Positions 1 to 5,352 of a stretch of 6,316 nt of DNA are shown here, one piece after another. The number at the start of each line of letters is the position of its first letter. Position 1 is the stretch's first letter. The notes under the pieces were generated by a model, which saw only the letters and a program-made list of their open reading frames with translations, did not search any database and was not told the origin of the DNA. The position numbers were made by a program, and so were the translations under genes. Origin of the DNA: Actinomycetota bacterium. GTDB lineage: Bacteria; Actinomycetota; Coriobacteriia; Anaerosomatales; JAHIQC01. Location of the stretch: assembly GCA_018902765.1 (NCBI GenBank), contig JAHIQC010000067.1, forward strand, positions 1 to 6,316, in the 5' to 3' direction.

Positions 1-477
1 GCCAACACCACCTCCAGCGCCGACGATCAAAACCGTCTGCCCTGAGTGGATGCCGCCCGCGTCACGCAGGGCCTGCAATGCAGTAAGACCGGACATCGCA
101 ACAGCCGCCGCCTGCTCGAACGTGACGTTGGCCGGCTTTGGCACAATCTGCTCCTCGGCAGCAACTGCATACTCTGCGAACGTGCCGACGCCACGGCCAA
201 AGACCTCGTCCCCGACGCGAAAACGTGTCACGTTCTTGCCCACGGCCTCTACGATTCCTGCCAAGTCAGAGCCGCGAACACCGATCTTCGGTCTGCGCAG
301 CCCGAAGGCCAAGCGCACTATGTACGGCACGCCATAGACTCCAGCCCAGTCGGGGGGATTGACCGCGGCTGCTACAACACGCACCAGAACCTCATCGTCG
401 CCGGCTGCGGGTTTAGCGATGTCCTTGAGCTCCATGACGTCCGGAGAGCCGTATTTGCTATGGGTCATCGCCTTCAA
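1..477 (-). CDS. Zinc-free MDR-family NAD(P)H:quinone oxidoreductase-like protein, C-terminus cut by window edge
   Basis: This is the N-terminal 159 residues of a medium-chain dehydrogenase/reductase; the rest lies beyond the left edge. The GroES-like catalytic domain shows VNPPDW (residues 39-44), GDEVFG (89-94) and a QAAAVAMSGLTALQAL stretch (122-137). The nucleotide-binding glycine motif GAGGGVG (153-159) ends exactly at the edge. The cysteine cluster of the structural zinc site is absent, which fits the quinone oxidoreductase/enoyl reductase branch that uses NADPH without zinc. I chose the TTG start because it gives MKAMTHSKYGSPDV, the normal family start, and has GGGGGA four bases upstream. 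An in-frame ATG at 489 would add MGDT but has no visible ribosome binding site; it lies 5 bases after the preceding stop and could be used by coupling. It appears to be the third gene of the operon with the two PLP enzymes. The family is clear; the substrate is unknown. Confidence 0.88.
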   Translation of the reverse strand, partial: MKAMTHSKYGSPDVMELKDIAKPAAGDDEVLVRVVAAAVNPPDWAGVYGVPYIVRLAFGLRRPKIGVRGSDLAGIVEAVGKNVTRFRVGDEVFGRGVGTFAEYAVAAEEQIVPKPANVTFEQAAAVAMSGLTALQALRDAGGIHSGQTVLIVGAGGGVG

Positions 478-481
478 GGTG

Positions 482-487
482 TCCCCC
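482..487 (-). promoter_or_regulatory. Ribosome binding site supporting the TTG start of the MDR gene
   Basis: GGGGGA on the minus strand lies four bases before the TTG at 477-475. The same arrangement, GGGGGA-N4-TTG, precedes the cold-shock/DUF1294 gene at 5964. It favours TTG over the ATG at 489, which overlaps this motif. Confidence 0.5.
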
Positions 488-494
488 ATTCGCG

Positions 495-1691
495 CTAGAT
501 GATGCTTGCCAGCGCCTCTAAGACGCGATCGATATCCTCGGCAGAGCTGTATGGTGCAAGGCCCAGACGGATTCCGCCGGCATCGCCCAGTCCCAGCGCG
601 TGCGAAGCTTCGAGCGCGTAGAACGAACTTGCGGGCGCGTTGATATTGAATTCGGCAAGGCGCGCCGTGACCTCGAGTGGCTCCATTCCGTCCACCGTGA
701 AGAGCAGCGTCGGCGTGCGCACCTGCGCCCGTGAATAGAGCGTGACCCGTGAGTGCTCGGCAAGACCGGCCTCGAGCTTGCCGCGCAGTCCGTCCTCGTG
801 TTCGGCTATCGCGGCCATCGCGCTTGCCAGCTGCTCGCGACGCGACAGTGCCGGCTCCGCGATGTTCGCAAGGAACTCCACGGCGGCGGTCGTGCCTGCA
901 AGCAACTCGTACGGCAGCGTTCCAAGCTCGAATCGCTCGGGCACAGTGTTGGTGGACGGAAGCAGCTTCTCAGGGTTCAGCATCTCGAGCAAAGCAGGAG
1001 ACGCTACCAGTACACCATGGTGTGGCCCGCAGAACTTGTAAGGTGAGCACGTGTAGAAGTCCGCTCCCATATCCGGCACATCGACGAACGCATGCGGCGT
1101 GTTGTGAACGCCATCGACGTACAGCAGGGCGCCTCGGGCGTGTACCCGCTCGGCGATCGCCTTGACCGGGGGGCGCGTGCCGATGAGGTTGGAGGCTGCG
1201 GTAATGGCGACCAGTCGCGTGCGATCGCTCAACTGCTGCTCGACAGCATCGACGGTAAGTTCAGAGGTAGCGGGGTCGAACTCGGCATATCGCACAATCG
1301 CGCCAGCGCGCTTCGCGGCGTACACCCATGGACGAATATTCGCGTCGTGATCGAGCCGCGAGACCACGATCTCGTCGCCCTCGCTCCACGACTCCGCGAT
1401 GGTACGCGCAAAGTCGAACGTGAGCTGCGTCATGCTCCGCCCGAACACCACGCCACTAGAATCTACACCGAGAAGATCCGCCATGGCTTGGCGCGCGCCG
1501 AGAACAATTGCGTCTGTGCGACGCTCGGTCACAGTGATCGTTCCGCGCTGGCAGGTTGACGAGGAAAGACTGTCACGGATTGCCTCGGCTACAACCGCCG
1601 GAACGAGCGTGCCACCCGGAGCATCAAAGTGAGCAACGCCTTCACACAGCGCCGGGAACGCATTTCTGATCACATCAACCGGGAACGTCAT
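495..1691 (-). CDS. Class V aminotransferase, cysteine-desulfurase-like protein lacking the catalytic cysteine
   Basis: A complete 398-residue fold-type I PLP enzyme resembling the cysteine-desulfurase-like subfamily typified by VC1184. Visible residues: DHDAN (114-118) with the histidine expected to stack on the PLP ring; SNLIGT (167-172); VDGVH (192-196) with Asp193 for the pyridine nitrogen; SPYKFCGPHHG (216-226) with Lys219 as the Schiff-base lysine; and GGIRLGLAPY (372-381) with Arg375 likely binding the substrate carboxylate. The C-terminal loop that in SufS/IscS carries the persulfide cysteine reads NAPASSFYALEAS (351-363) and has no cysteine. Sulfur transfer by the standard mechanism is therefore doubtful; a lyase, aminotransferase or other PLP reaction is equally possible. 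The start is firm: GGAGG seven bases upstream, and the ATG overlaps the preceding stop in ATGA, so translation is probably coupled to the Cys/Met enzyme. The fold is certain; the substrate is unknown. Confidence 0.93.
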   Translation of the reverse strand: MTFPVDVIRNAFPALCEGVAHFDAPGGTLVPAVVAEAIRDSLSSSTCQRGTITVTERRTDAIVLGARQAMADLLGVDSSGVVFGRSMTQLTFDFARTIAESWSEGDEIVVSRLDHDANIRPWVYAAKRAGAIVRYAEFDPATSELTVDAVEQQLSDRTRLVAITAASNLIGTRPPVKAIAERVHARGALLYVDGVHNTPHAFVDVPDMGADFYTCSPYKFCGPHHGVLVASPALLEMLNPEKLLPSTNTVPERFELGTLPYELLAGTTAAVEFLANIAEPALSRREQLASAMAAIAEHEDGLRGKLEAGLAEHSRVTLYSRAQVRTPTLLFTVDGMEPLEVTARLAEFNINAPASSFYALEASHALGLGDAGGIRLGLAPYSSAEDIDRVLEALASII

Positions 1692-3112
1692 GTAGTCGCC
1701 TCCGGATTCACTGCATCCAGCGCTTGAGCCAGGTCGGCGATGATGTCATCCGGGTGCTCGCCGCCAACGCAGAGCCTCACCAGATTGGGCGCGATGCCTG
1801 CAAGCGAACGGCCCTCCGCTCCCTGCTGCTGGTGTGTGGAGATCGCCGGGATCGTGGCGACGGACTTGACTCGGCCAAGATCGGTCGCCCGGAAGATGCG
1901 CTGCATCGCGTCGAACATCGTTCGTGCCGCAGGCGCCCCACCTTTGACGCAGAACGACAGGAGATGCCCGTATCGGTTCACCGGGCTGCCGTACTGAGCG
2001 TCGTGCTCGCTGTCCACTAGGAACATGTATCGGCTGGCAAGGGCGTGCAAGGGGTGACCGGGCAGGCCGAGATAGTGGACCGTCTCCACCTTCGGGTGAG
2101 AGTCGAGGAACTCGGCTACCTGCATGGCGCTGCGGCTGAACAGATCGATCTTGGATCGCAGCGTGCGCAGGTCATTGAGCGCTAGGATGGCACTCATCGG
2201 CGAGAGATTCGGACCGTTGTCCCGATTCGGAAGCAGCTTGAGATAGGTGGCGAAGTCAGCCTTCATCTCATCGGAGCCGAAACGACTCACGAGGTCCTTG
2301 CGCGAAATGACCGCTCCGACAATGGCGAATCCGGAGGACGCCATCGTCTTGGTCACTGACTGGACAACGATATCCGCTCCGTGTGCAAGCGGCCTGAGCA
2401 ACGCGGGAGTCGCCACAGTACTGTCAACGATGAGCGGAAGCTCGTTTGAGTGAGCGAGCTGCGCCACCGCGCCGATATCGAAGAACGCCTGACCCGGGTT
2501 GGATGGCAGCTCACCGTAGAGAAAGCGGGTGTTGCCGTCGATCTTCGACTCCCACTCCGACAAGTCTGTGGCATCTTGCACCCAGCGGCACTCGACGCCC
2601 CGCTCCTTCATCTTGCGTTCGCTGAACTGCTGGAAGGTCCCGCCGTAGACCTGGCAGGTGGAGACGAAATTGATCGGGGCCTCAGGACGCGTCGGATCCA
2701 CGGCGAGGAAAGGGTCGGTCGCGCTGGCGATGGCTGACATTCCTGAGGAGGTGGTGCAGCTGGAGGTCTCGACATCCAGTCCGTAGCCCTCCAACAACGC
2801 TAGGGTCTGCTCGAGGTAGTAGAGGCTGGGGTTGGCTATCCGGGAGTAGGCCCAGCTCGGGACCTGATAGGATAGCGCCGCCTCCATCTGGTCCGAATCA
2901 CGGTAGCCCTGAGAGGTACTCATGTAGACCGGTTCGATGATCGATCCTTGGTTGTTCTCAATCGCCTCGCGCATGGTGTAGAGACCGTGAACTGAGATCG
3001 TGTCGAATCGGCAGGCGCGCATCGCAGCGAGTTCGGCGGCATGCACGCCGGCTGCTTCCTGTGCGGCAGCAATGTAGCGAGCCACGCCTTGAGAATTCAC
3101 TTCGTCGGTCAT
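1688..3112 (-). CDS. Cys/Met-metabolism PLP-dependent enzyme (gamma-synthase/lyase or O-acetylhomoserine sulfhydrylase-like)
   Basis: A complete fold-type I PLP enzyme of the trans-sulfuration family, which makes or breaks C-S bonds in cystathionine, homocysteine or methionine chemistry in the cytoplasm. Counting from the ATG at 3112 (474 residues), it shows QGSIIEPVYMSTS (55-67), YSRIANPS (89-96; Tyr and Arg contact the partner subunit's PLP phosphate), TSSGMSAI (121-128), VYGGTF (155-160), ELPSNPG (201-207), IVDST (228-232; Asp230 for the PLP nitrogen), SVTKTMASSG (252-261; Lys255 is the Schiff-base lysine) and LVRLCVGGEHPDD (444-456; Arg447 for the carboxylate). It is longer than the usual 380-430 residues because of an N-terminal helix-like extension of about 40 residues. 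An in-frame ATG at 3169 would add 19 residues of unconserved sequence, but it has no good ribosome binding site and sits only about 5 bases from the predicted transcript start. It heads the operon. The exact reaction cannot be assigned. Confidence 0.93.
   Translation of the reverse strand: MTDEVNSQGVARYIAAAQEAAGVHAAELAAMRACRFDTISVHGLYTMREAIENNQGSIIEPVYMSTSQGYRDSDQMEAALSYQVPSWAYSRIANPSLYYLEQTLALLEGYGLDVETSSCTTSSGMSAIASATDPFLAVDPTRPEAPINFVSTCQVYGGTFQQFSERKMKERGVECRWVQDATDLSEWESKIDGNTRFLYGELPSNPGQAFFDIGAVAQLAHSNELPLIVDSTVATPALLRPLAHGADIVVQSVTKTMASSGFAIVGAVISRKDLVSRFGSDEMKADFATYLKLLPNRDNGPNLSPMSAILALNDLRTLRSKIDLFSRSAMQVAEFLDSHPKVETVHYLGLPGHPLHALASRYMFLVDSEHDAQYGSPVNRYGHLLSFCVKGGAPAARTMFDAMQRIFRATDLGRVKSVATIPAISTHQQQGAEGRSLAGIAPNLVRLCVGGEHPDDIIADLAQALDAVNPEATT
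1699..1703 (-). promoter_or_regulatory. Ribosome binding site inside the end of the upstream gene
   Basis: GGAGG on the minus strand, seven bases before the ATG at 1691, lies within the last codons of the Cys/Met-metabolism enzyme. It fixes the start of the class V enzyme and fits translational coupling through the 4-bp ATGA overlap at 1688-1691. Confidence 0.8.
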
Positions 3113-3121
3113 GAAATCGCG

Positions 3122-3127
3122 CCCCCT
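3122..3127 (-). promoter_or_regulatory. Ribosome binding site deciding the start of the Cys/Met enzyme
   Basis: AGGGGG on the minus strand lies nine bases before the ATG at 3112. The further upstream in-frame ATG at 3169 has no comparable motif, so the shorter protein is preferred. Confidence 0.6.
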
Positions 3128-3180
3128 GATTCGGTAGTTCTTCGCAACGTGGCCCCCTTGAGCGGGCATATAGTGCTTCT

Positions 3181-3208
3181 ATCATGCTACCGCTCCCGGC
3201 TCTGTCCA
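3181..3208 (-). promoter_or_regulatory. Putative sigma-70-type promoter of the PLP-enzyme operon
   Basis: Reading the minus strand, TGGACA (3208-3203; five of six to TTGACA) is followed after 16 bases by CATGAT (3186-3181; four of six to TATAAT). Transcription would begin near 3174 and leave a leader of about 60 bases before the ATG at 3112. I saw no S-box or other riboswitch signature in this leader. The stretch 3209-3252, up to the end of the protease gene, holds only a small imperfect hairpin. Confidence 0.4.
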
Positions 3209-3252
3209 CCTAGCGAGAAGCCGTCAGACGGTTGCGCGAACCCTATCCGGCC

Positions 3253-4143
3253 CTAGGGCGCTGCCGGCGCAAGGACTTCGGACACGCTGTCGCTACGCGT
3301 GAACATGGCCTTGCGGTTGAGGACAACAACGACGACTGCGATCAGAGCGAAGATCATCGAATCCCACGGCTGTGCATCTGGCCAGACCGGGTTGTTCAAC
3401 TGAAAGTGGAAGAACGCGGCCACAAGCAAGCTCCCACGCGCCGAATTGAAAATTTGGGTCAAGACGACTGAGACCGCCATTGTGCCCAAAAGGAATGGGC
3501 CGAACGACCAGGCACTTTGGGGCGTTCCGGACAAGAAGAACGCCGGCACATGCCACAAGCCCCACATGGCACCAAGGATGATCGACGCCCAAATCGGCGC
3601 GAACTTGCGCTGAAGCAGAGGCAGCGCGACGCCGCGCCAACCGAATTCCTCCATAGGCCCGATTGCCAGAGCAGTCGCAAGCGCAGGCAGCACTCTGTAC
3701 CAAGGCGTGAACGGAAATGGGTCTGAGATGTGGCCATTGATCGCAGCGCCGAGATAGAAGATGACGGGTATGCCGAGGCCGATGAACGCCCAATCGTGGG
3801 CAGGCATTCGCCACAAGGTCAAGCGTCGCAAGAAGCTACCCACGCCACGAATCCCGTAGGACCGCCCCACCAGCGCGAGTCCAGAGAATGCCGGCGCATA
3901 CACCGCAATGATGAAGAGCGGATTGGTATAGCCGACCGGGCCAAAGATCTGCTCCAGCTGGTCGGGAAACGTGAATGCCAACGCCATCAGTCCCCATGAC
4001 AAGCCGAACGAACATCCAAAGAAGGCGACGAGAGCCCGGGCCGTCATCGGAGTTGCATGCCGCGCTGTATCGTGGCGCCTTGGTTGTGCCGATTGACCCA
4101 CTTCCCGGCCCATCCGGTGCCACATACTGTGTTCGATATTCAT
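3253..4143 (-). CDS. CPBP (CAAX/Abi) family intramembrane metalloprotease
   Basis: A 296-residue polytopic membrane protein with the motifs of the CPBP glutamic-type protease family, related to eukaryotic Rce1. It has GPMEEFGWRG (162-171) with Glu165-Glu166 and Arg170, LWHVPAFF (196-203) with His198, and FFHFQLNN (244-251) with His246 and Asn250; these are expected to form the active site inside the membrane. Hydrophobic helices lie at about 36-58, 75-92, 117-134, 151-163, 182-203, 214-232, 238-248 and 261-276. Bacterial members are linked to bacteriocin immunity, peptide processing or regulated proteolysis; the substrate here is unknown. The ATG at 4143 has AAGGGAG ten bases upstream. It gives a polar, His/Arg-rich N-terminal tail of about 32 residues. 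An ATG at 4047 would start right at the first helix but lacks a ribosome binding site. The gene follows the four-helix protein by 78 bp with no operator of its own, so the two are probably co-transcribed under the TetR protein. Confidence 0.9.
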   Translation of the reverse strand: MNIEHSMWHRMGREVGQSAQPRRHDTARHATPMTARALVAFFGCSFGLSWGLMALAFTFPDQLEQIFGPVGYTNPLFIIAVYAPAFSGLALVGRSYGIRGVGSFLRRLTLWRMPAHDWAFIGLGIPVIFYLGAAINGHISDPFPFTPWYRVLPALATALAIGPMEEFGWRGVALPLLQRKFAPIWASIILGAMWGLWHVPAFFLSGTPQSAWSFGPFLLGTMAVSVVLTQIFNSARGSLLVAAFFHFQLNNPVWPDAQPWDSMIFALIAVVVVVLNRKAMFTRSDSVSEVLAPAAP

Positions 4144-4153
4144 CTATACAGAA

Positions 4154-4160
4154 CTCCCTT
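4154..4160 (-). promoter_or_regulatory. Ribosome binding site for the long form of the CPBP protease
   Basis: AAGGGAG on the minus strand lies ten bases before the ATG at 4143. The spacing is long, but the match is better than anything before the alternative ATG at 4047. Confidence 0.5.
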
Positions 4161-4175
4161 CGATTCCGATTTCGA

Positions 4176-4193
4176 CGCTTCAGCTATGAAGCG
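4176..4193 (-). other. Perfect 7-bp stem-loop between the four-helix membrane gene and the protease gene
   Basis: CGCTTCA-loop-TGAAGCG, with a four-base loop (4183-4186), sits 28 bases after the stop of the membrane protein gene and about 30 bases before the protease start. No U-run follows it on the minus strand, so it is a poor intrinsic terminator. It may be an RNA processing or stabilising hairpin or a partial attenuator that makes protease expression lower than that of the first gene. Function is inferred only from position. Confidence 0.45.
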
Positions 4194-4221
4194 CGACATT
4201 TGCCCCGAGTGCCGAGAGGAG

Positions 4222-4635
4222 CTATCCGCGCAGACCAACTGCTGCGCGCATCCCGAATACCGACACCAAGAGAACGACGTCTACGATCAGCGGCAGAACG
4301 GCCCACCCGGAAATCCAGATGACCTGCAGTACGACCGAGGAGACTGCCCCTGCCGCGACAAGCCAGAAGAACCAGCCGCTCGGCACGTGCCATCCCCATA
4401 AGGAGGCCGCCGCCATGAGGAAGCACACGGCCGCAGTCATTCCGAGAATGGGCGTGAGTGTATTGAGGACGTCGCCCCGCGGGAGAAGCGTCCTCGTGTC
4501 AGCGAAGAACGGCCACAGCAGTCCGCCTCCAACCCACCAAGGTGGCGGGGTTTGCCCGGGTGCGGCCGGGACGAGCGCAGTAAGGTTGAGCTGCGCGCCA
4601 AGCAAAAGAACGAACATCCAGATTGTCTTGCTCAT
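4222..4635 (-). CDS. Small four-helix membrane protein of unknown family
   Basis: A 137-residue protein I do not recognise. It begins MSKTIWMFVLLLGAQLN, a hydrophobic first helix (about 3-24) that could also be a signal anchor. A proline/tryptophan-rich segment, APGQTPPPWWVGGG (25-38), then a short hydrophobic stretch and a charged loop (45-58, DTRTLLPRGD) follow. Three more helices lie at about 59-81, 86-108 and 109-129, before a short basic tail. No catalytic motif is visible. The start is the ATG at 4635, with AAGGAG eight bases upstream; an in-frame ATG at 4674 would place the start inside the operator palindrome and is rejected. Operator site A lies just upstream, so this gene should be repressed by the TetR protein encoded immediately before it. 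It probably shares a transcript with the CPBP protease, suggesting a membrane-located, inducible function such as immunity, stress protection or compound resistance. Confidence 0.82.
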   Translation of the reverse strand: MSKTIWMFVLLLGAQLNLTALVPAAPGQTPPPWWVGGGLLWPFFADTRTLLPRGDVLNTLTPILGMTAAVCFLMAAASLWGWHVPSGWFFWLVAAGAVSSVVLQVIWISGWAVLPLIVDVVLLVSVFGMRAAVGLRG

Positions 4636-4643
4636 GTAGATCA

Positions 4644-4649
4644 CTCCTT
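4644..4649 (-). promoter_or_regulatory. Ribosome binding site deciding the start of the four-helix membrane protein
   Basis: AAGGAG on the minus strand, eight bases before the ATG at 4635, is close to ideal. It selects this start over the in-frame ATG at 4674, which lies inside operator site A. Confidence 0.8.
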
Positions 4650-4657
4650 CGAATTGC

Positions 4658-4683
4658 GGAAACTCAATACGCAACGAGTTTCC
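4658..4683. promoter_or_regulatory. Operator site A: 26-bp inverted repeat upstream of the four-helix membrane gene
   Basis: GGAAACTC (4658-4665), ten bases, then GAGTTTCC (4676-4683): perfect 8-bp arms. The same repeat occurs twice upstream of the TetR gene. It sits 22 bp upstream of the ATG at 4635, where a bound repressor would cover the promoter region; a TATTGA candidate -10 lies in its spacer on the minus strand. Assignment to the adjacent TetR protein is inferred from the repeat's restriction to this gene set. Confidence 0.82.
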
Positions 4684-4693
4684 ATTGGGCCTG

Positions 4694-4719
4694 AAAAGGG
4701 CCGCGCCTTTGGCGTGGCC
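4694..4719 (-). terminator. Rho-independent terminator-like hairpin after the TetR gene
   Basis: On the minus strand, GGCC-A-CGCC, loop AAA, GGCG-C-GGCC form an eight-pair GC stem with one A/C mismatch, followed by C and four U. It lies 8 bases after the TetR stop (4727) and just before operator site A. It would separate TetR transcription from the regulated membrane protein/protease transcript. The short U-run keeps confidence moderate. Confidence 0.6.
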
Positions 4720-4726
4720 GTTGGGA

Positions 4727-5266
4727 CTAGATCACGAATCTACAGATGCGCTCGACCAACTCCTCGTCTCTGTTGTAGGACGGATCGGAGTTCACCAGAA
4801 CCAAGTACTCCACCACCATAGCAACCACCATCTTCTCGACCAGTGTCGCGTCTCCGGTTCTGAACTCCTCGACGTCCATCCCACCTTGAACCAACTCGCG
4901 GAGCAGATCTCCCTGTGCTTTGCGAAACGCGTCTGCGGCGATCTCGTACTCGCTTAGCCACTCGTCCTCTCCGGTCTTCACGATATGCGCTCGCCCCATC
5001 TCCAACACCGATAGCACAAAAGCCTCGAGCCTCCCCGCACGAGTGGGTATCGCGGCCAGCGAACGTGCAAGCGTCCTCTTCTCTTGCTGCGCCTGGCGCG
5101 CCACTATGTGCGAATAGATGTCGCGCTTTCCATCGAAGTGCGTGTAGATCGTCTTCTTGGAAATCCGCAGCTCGCGAGCAACCGCGTCCAGCGTTGTGCC
5201 GCTGTACCCTTCGCTGTTGACGTGCCGCTCGAACGTCTCTGCTATCTGTTCACGCGTCGCACTCAT
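4727..5266 (-). CDS. TetR/AcrR-family transcriptional regulator
   Basis: A complete 179-residue regulator of about the usual TetR length. The N-terminal three-helix DNA-binding domain spans residues 3-50: the helix-turn-helix runs through TTLDAVARELRISKKTIYTHFDGKRDIY (24-51), with the typical A-x-x-L-x-I-S-K-x-T-I-Y-x-H-F pattern. The rest (about 52-179) is helical and variable and would form the dimerisation and ligand domain; no ligand can be predicted. Upstream are two copies of a 26-bp inverted repeat, and a third copy precedes the next gene. It is therefore probably a repressor of itself and of the four-helix membrane protein/CPBP protease pair, released by an unknown inducer. The ribosome binding site is weak (AGGCGGA, four bases before ATG), which fits low expression of a regulator. 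A terminator-like hairpin follows the gene. The family is certain; the regulatory role is strong inference. Confidence 0.93.
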   Translation of the reverse strand: MSATREQIAETFERHVNSEGYSGTTLDAVARELRISKKTIYTHFDGKRDIYSHIVARQAQQEKRTLARSLAAIPTRAGRLEAFVLSVLEMGRAHIVKTGEDEWLSEYEIAADAFRKAQGDLLRELVQGGMDVEEFRTGDATLVEKMVVAMVVEYLVLVNSDPSYNRDEELVERICRFVI

Positions 5267-5285
5267 TCGATCCGCCTATCCACGT

Positions 5286-5311
5286 GGAAACTCGGTGTGA
5301 CTGCAGTTTCC
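5286..5311. promoter_or_regulatory. Operator site B: 26-bp inverted repeat proximal to the TetR gene
   Basis: GGAAACTC (5286-5293), ten bases, then CAGTTTCC (5304-5311): 7-bp perfect arms GGAAACT/AGTTTCC. It ends 19 bp before the TetR start and overlaps where the -10 region would lie. It is separated from site C by only TATAC (5312-5316). Confidence 0.85.
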
Positions 5312-5333
5312 TATACGGAAACTCAGTTGTCAA
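5305..5333 (-). promoter_or_regulatory. Possible TetR-gene promoter embedded in the tandem operators
   Basis: A perfect TTGACA (5333-5328) lies in the spacer of site C. At the standard 17-base distance is GAAACT (5310-5305), a poor -10 formed by an arm of site B. TATAGG at 5315-5310 looks better but is only 12 bases away. The -35 is convincing and the -10 is not. Any promoter here would be blocked by occupied operators. Confidence 0.35.
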
Positions 5334-5342
5334 GCAGTTTCC
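5317..5342. promoter_or_regulatory. Operator site C: 26-bp inverted repeat distal to the TetR gene
   Basis: GGAAACTC (5317-5324), ten bases, then CAGTTTCC (5335-5342), with the same outer arms as sites A and B. It starts 31 bp from the start of site B, about three helical turns, so both sites face the same side of the DNA. Its spacer carries TTGACA on the minus strand. It begins 10 bp after the stop of the upstream cold-shock/DUF1294 gene. Confidence 0.85.
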
Positions 5343-5352
5343 TGCTAAGAAC

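Noticed and set aside
46..498. Plus-strand open frame of 150 residues.
   Set aside because: It is antisense to the MDR gene, whose protein motifs are unmistakable; long antisense frames are expected in GC-rich DNA.
1092..1559. Plus-strand open frame of 155 residues.
   Set aside because: It is antisense to the class V PLP enzyme and shows no recognisable motif or ribosome binding site.
3113..3174. Possible riboswitch (SAM or other sulfur-related) in the leader of the Cys/Met enzyme.
   Set aside because: The predicted leader is about 60 bases and shows none of the conserved S-box elements and no terminator/antiterminator pair.
3220..3235. Small hairpin (CCGTC/GACGG) downstream of the protease gene considered as a terminator.
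   Set aside because: The stem is only 3-5 pairs with an implausible loop and no U-run on the minus strand.
4186..4401. Plus-strand frame beginning MKRDICPECREEL with a CPxC...CC pattern that resembles a zinc ribbon.
   Set aside because: It has no ribosome binding site, its ATG lies in the intergenic stem-loop, and most of it runs antisense to the well-supported four-helix membrane gene. The later sequence has no domain-like composition.
4640..4674. Upstream ATG at 4674 as start of the four-helix membrane protein (150 residues).
   Set aside because: It lies inside operator site A, lacks a ribosome binding site, and the ATG at 4635 has a near-ideal AAGGAG at eight bases.
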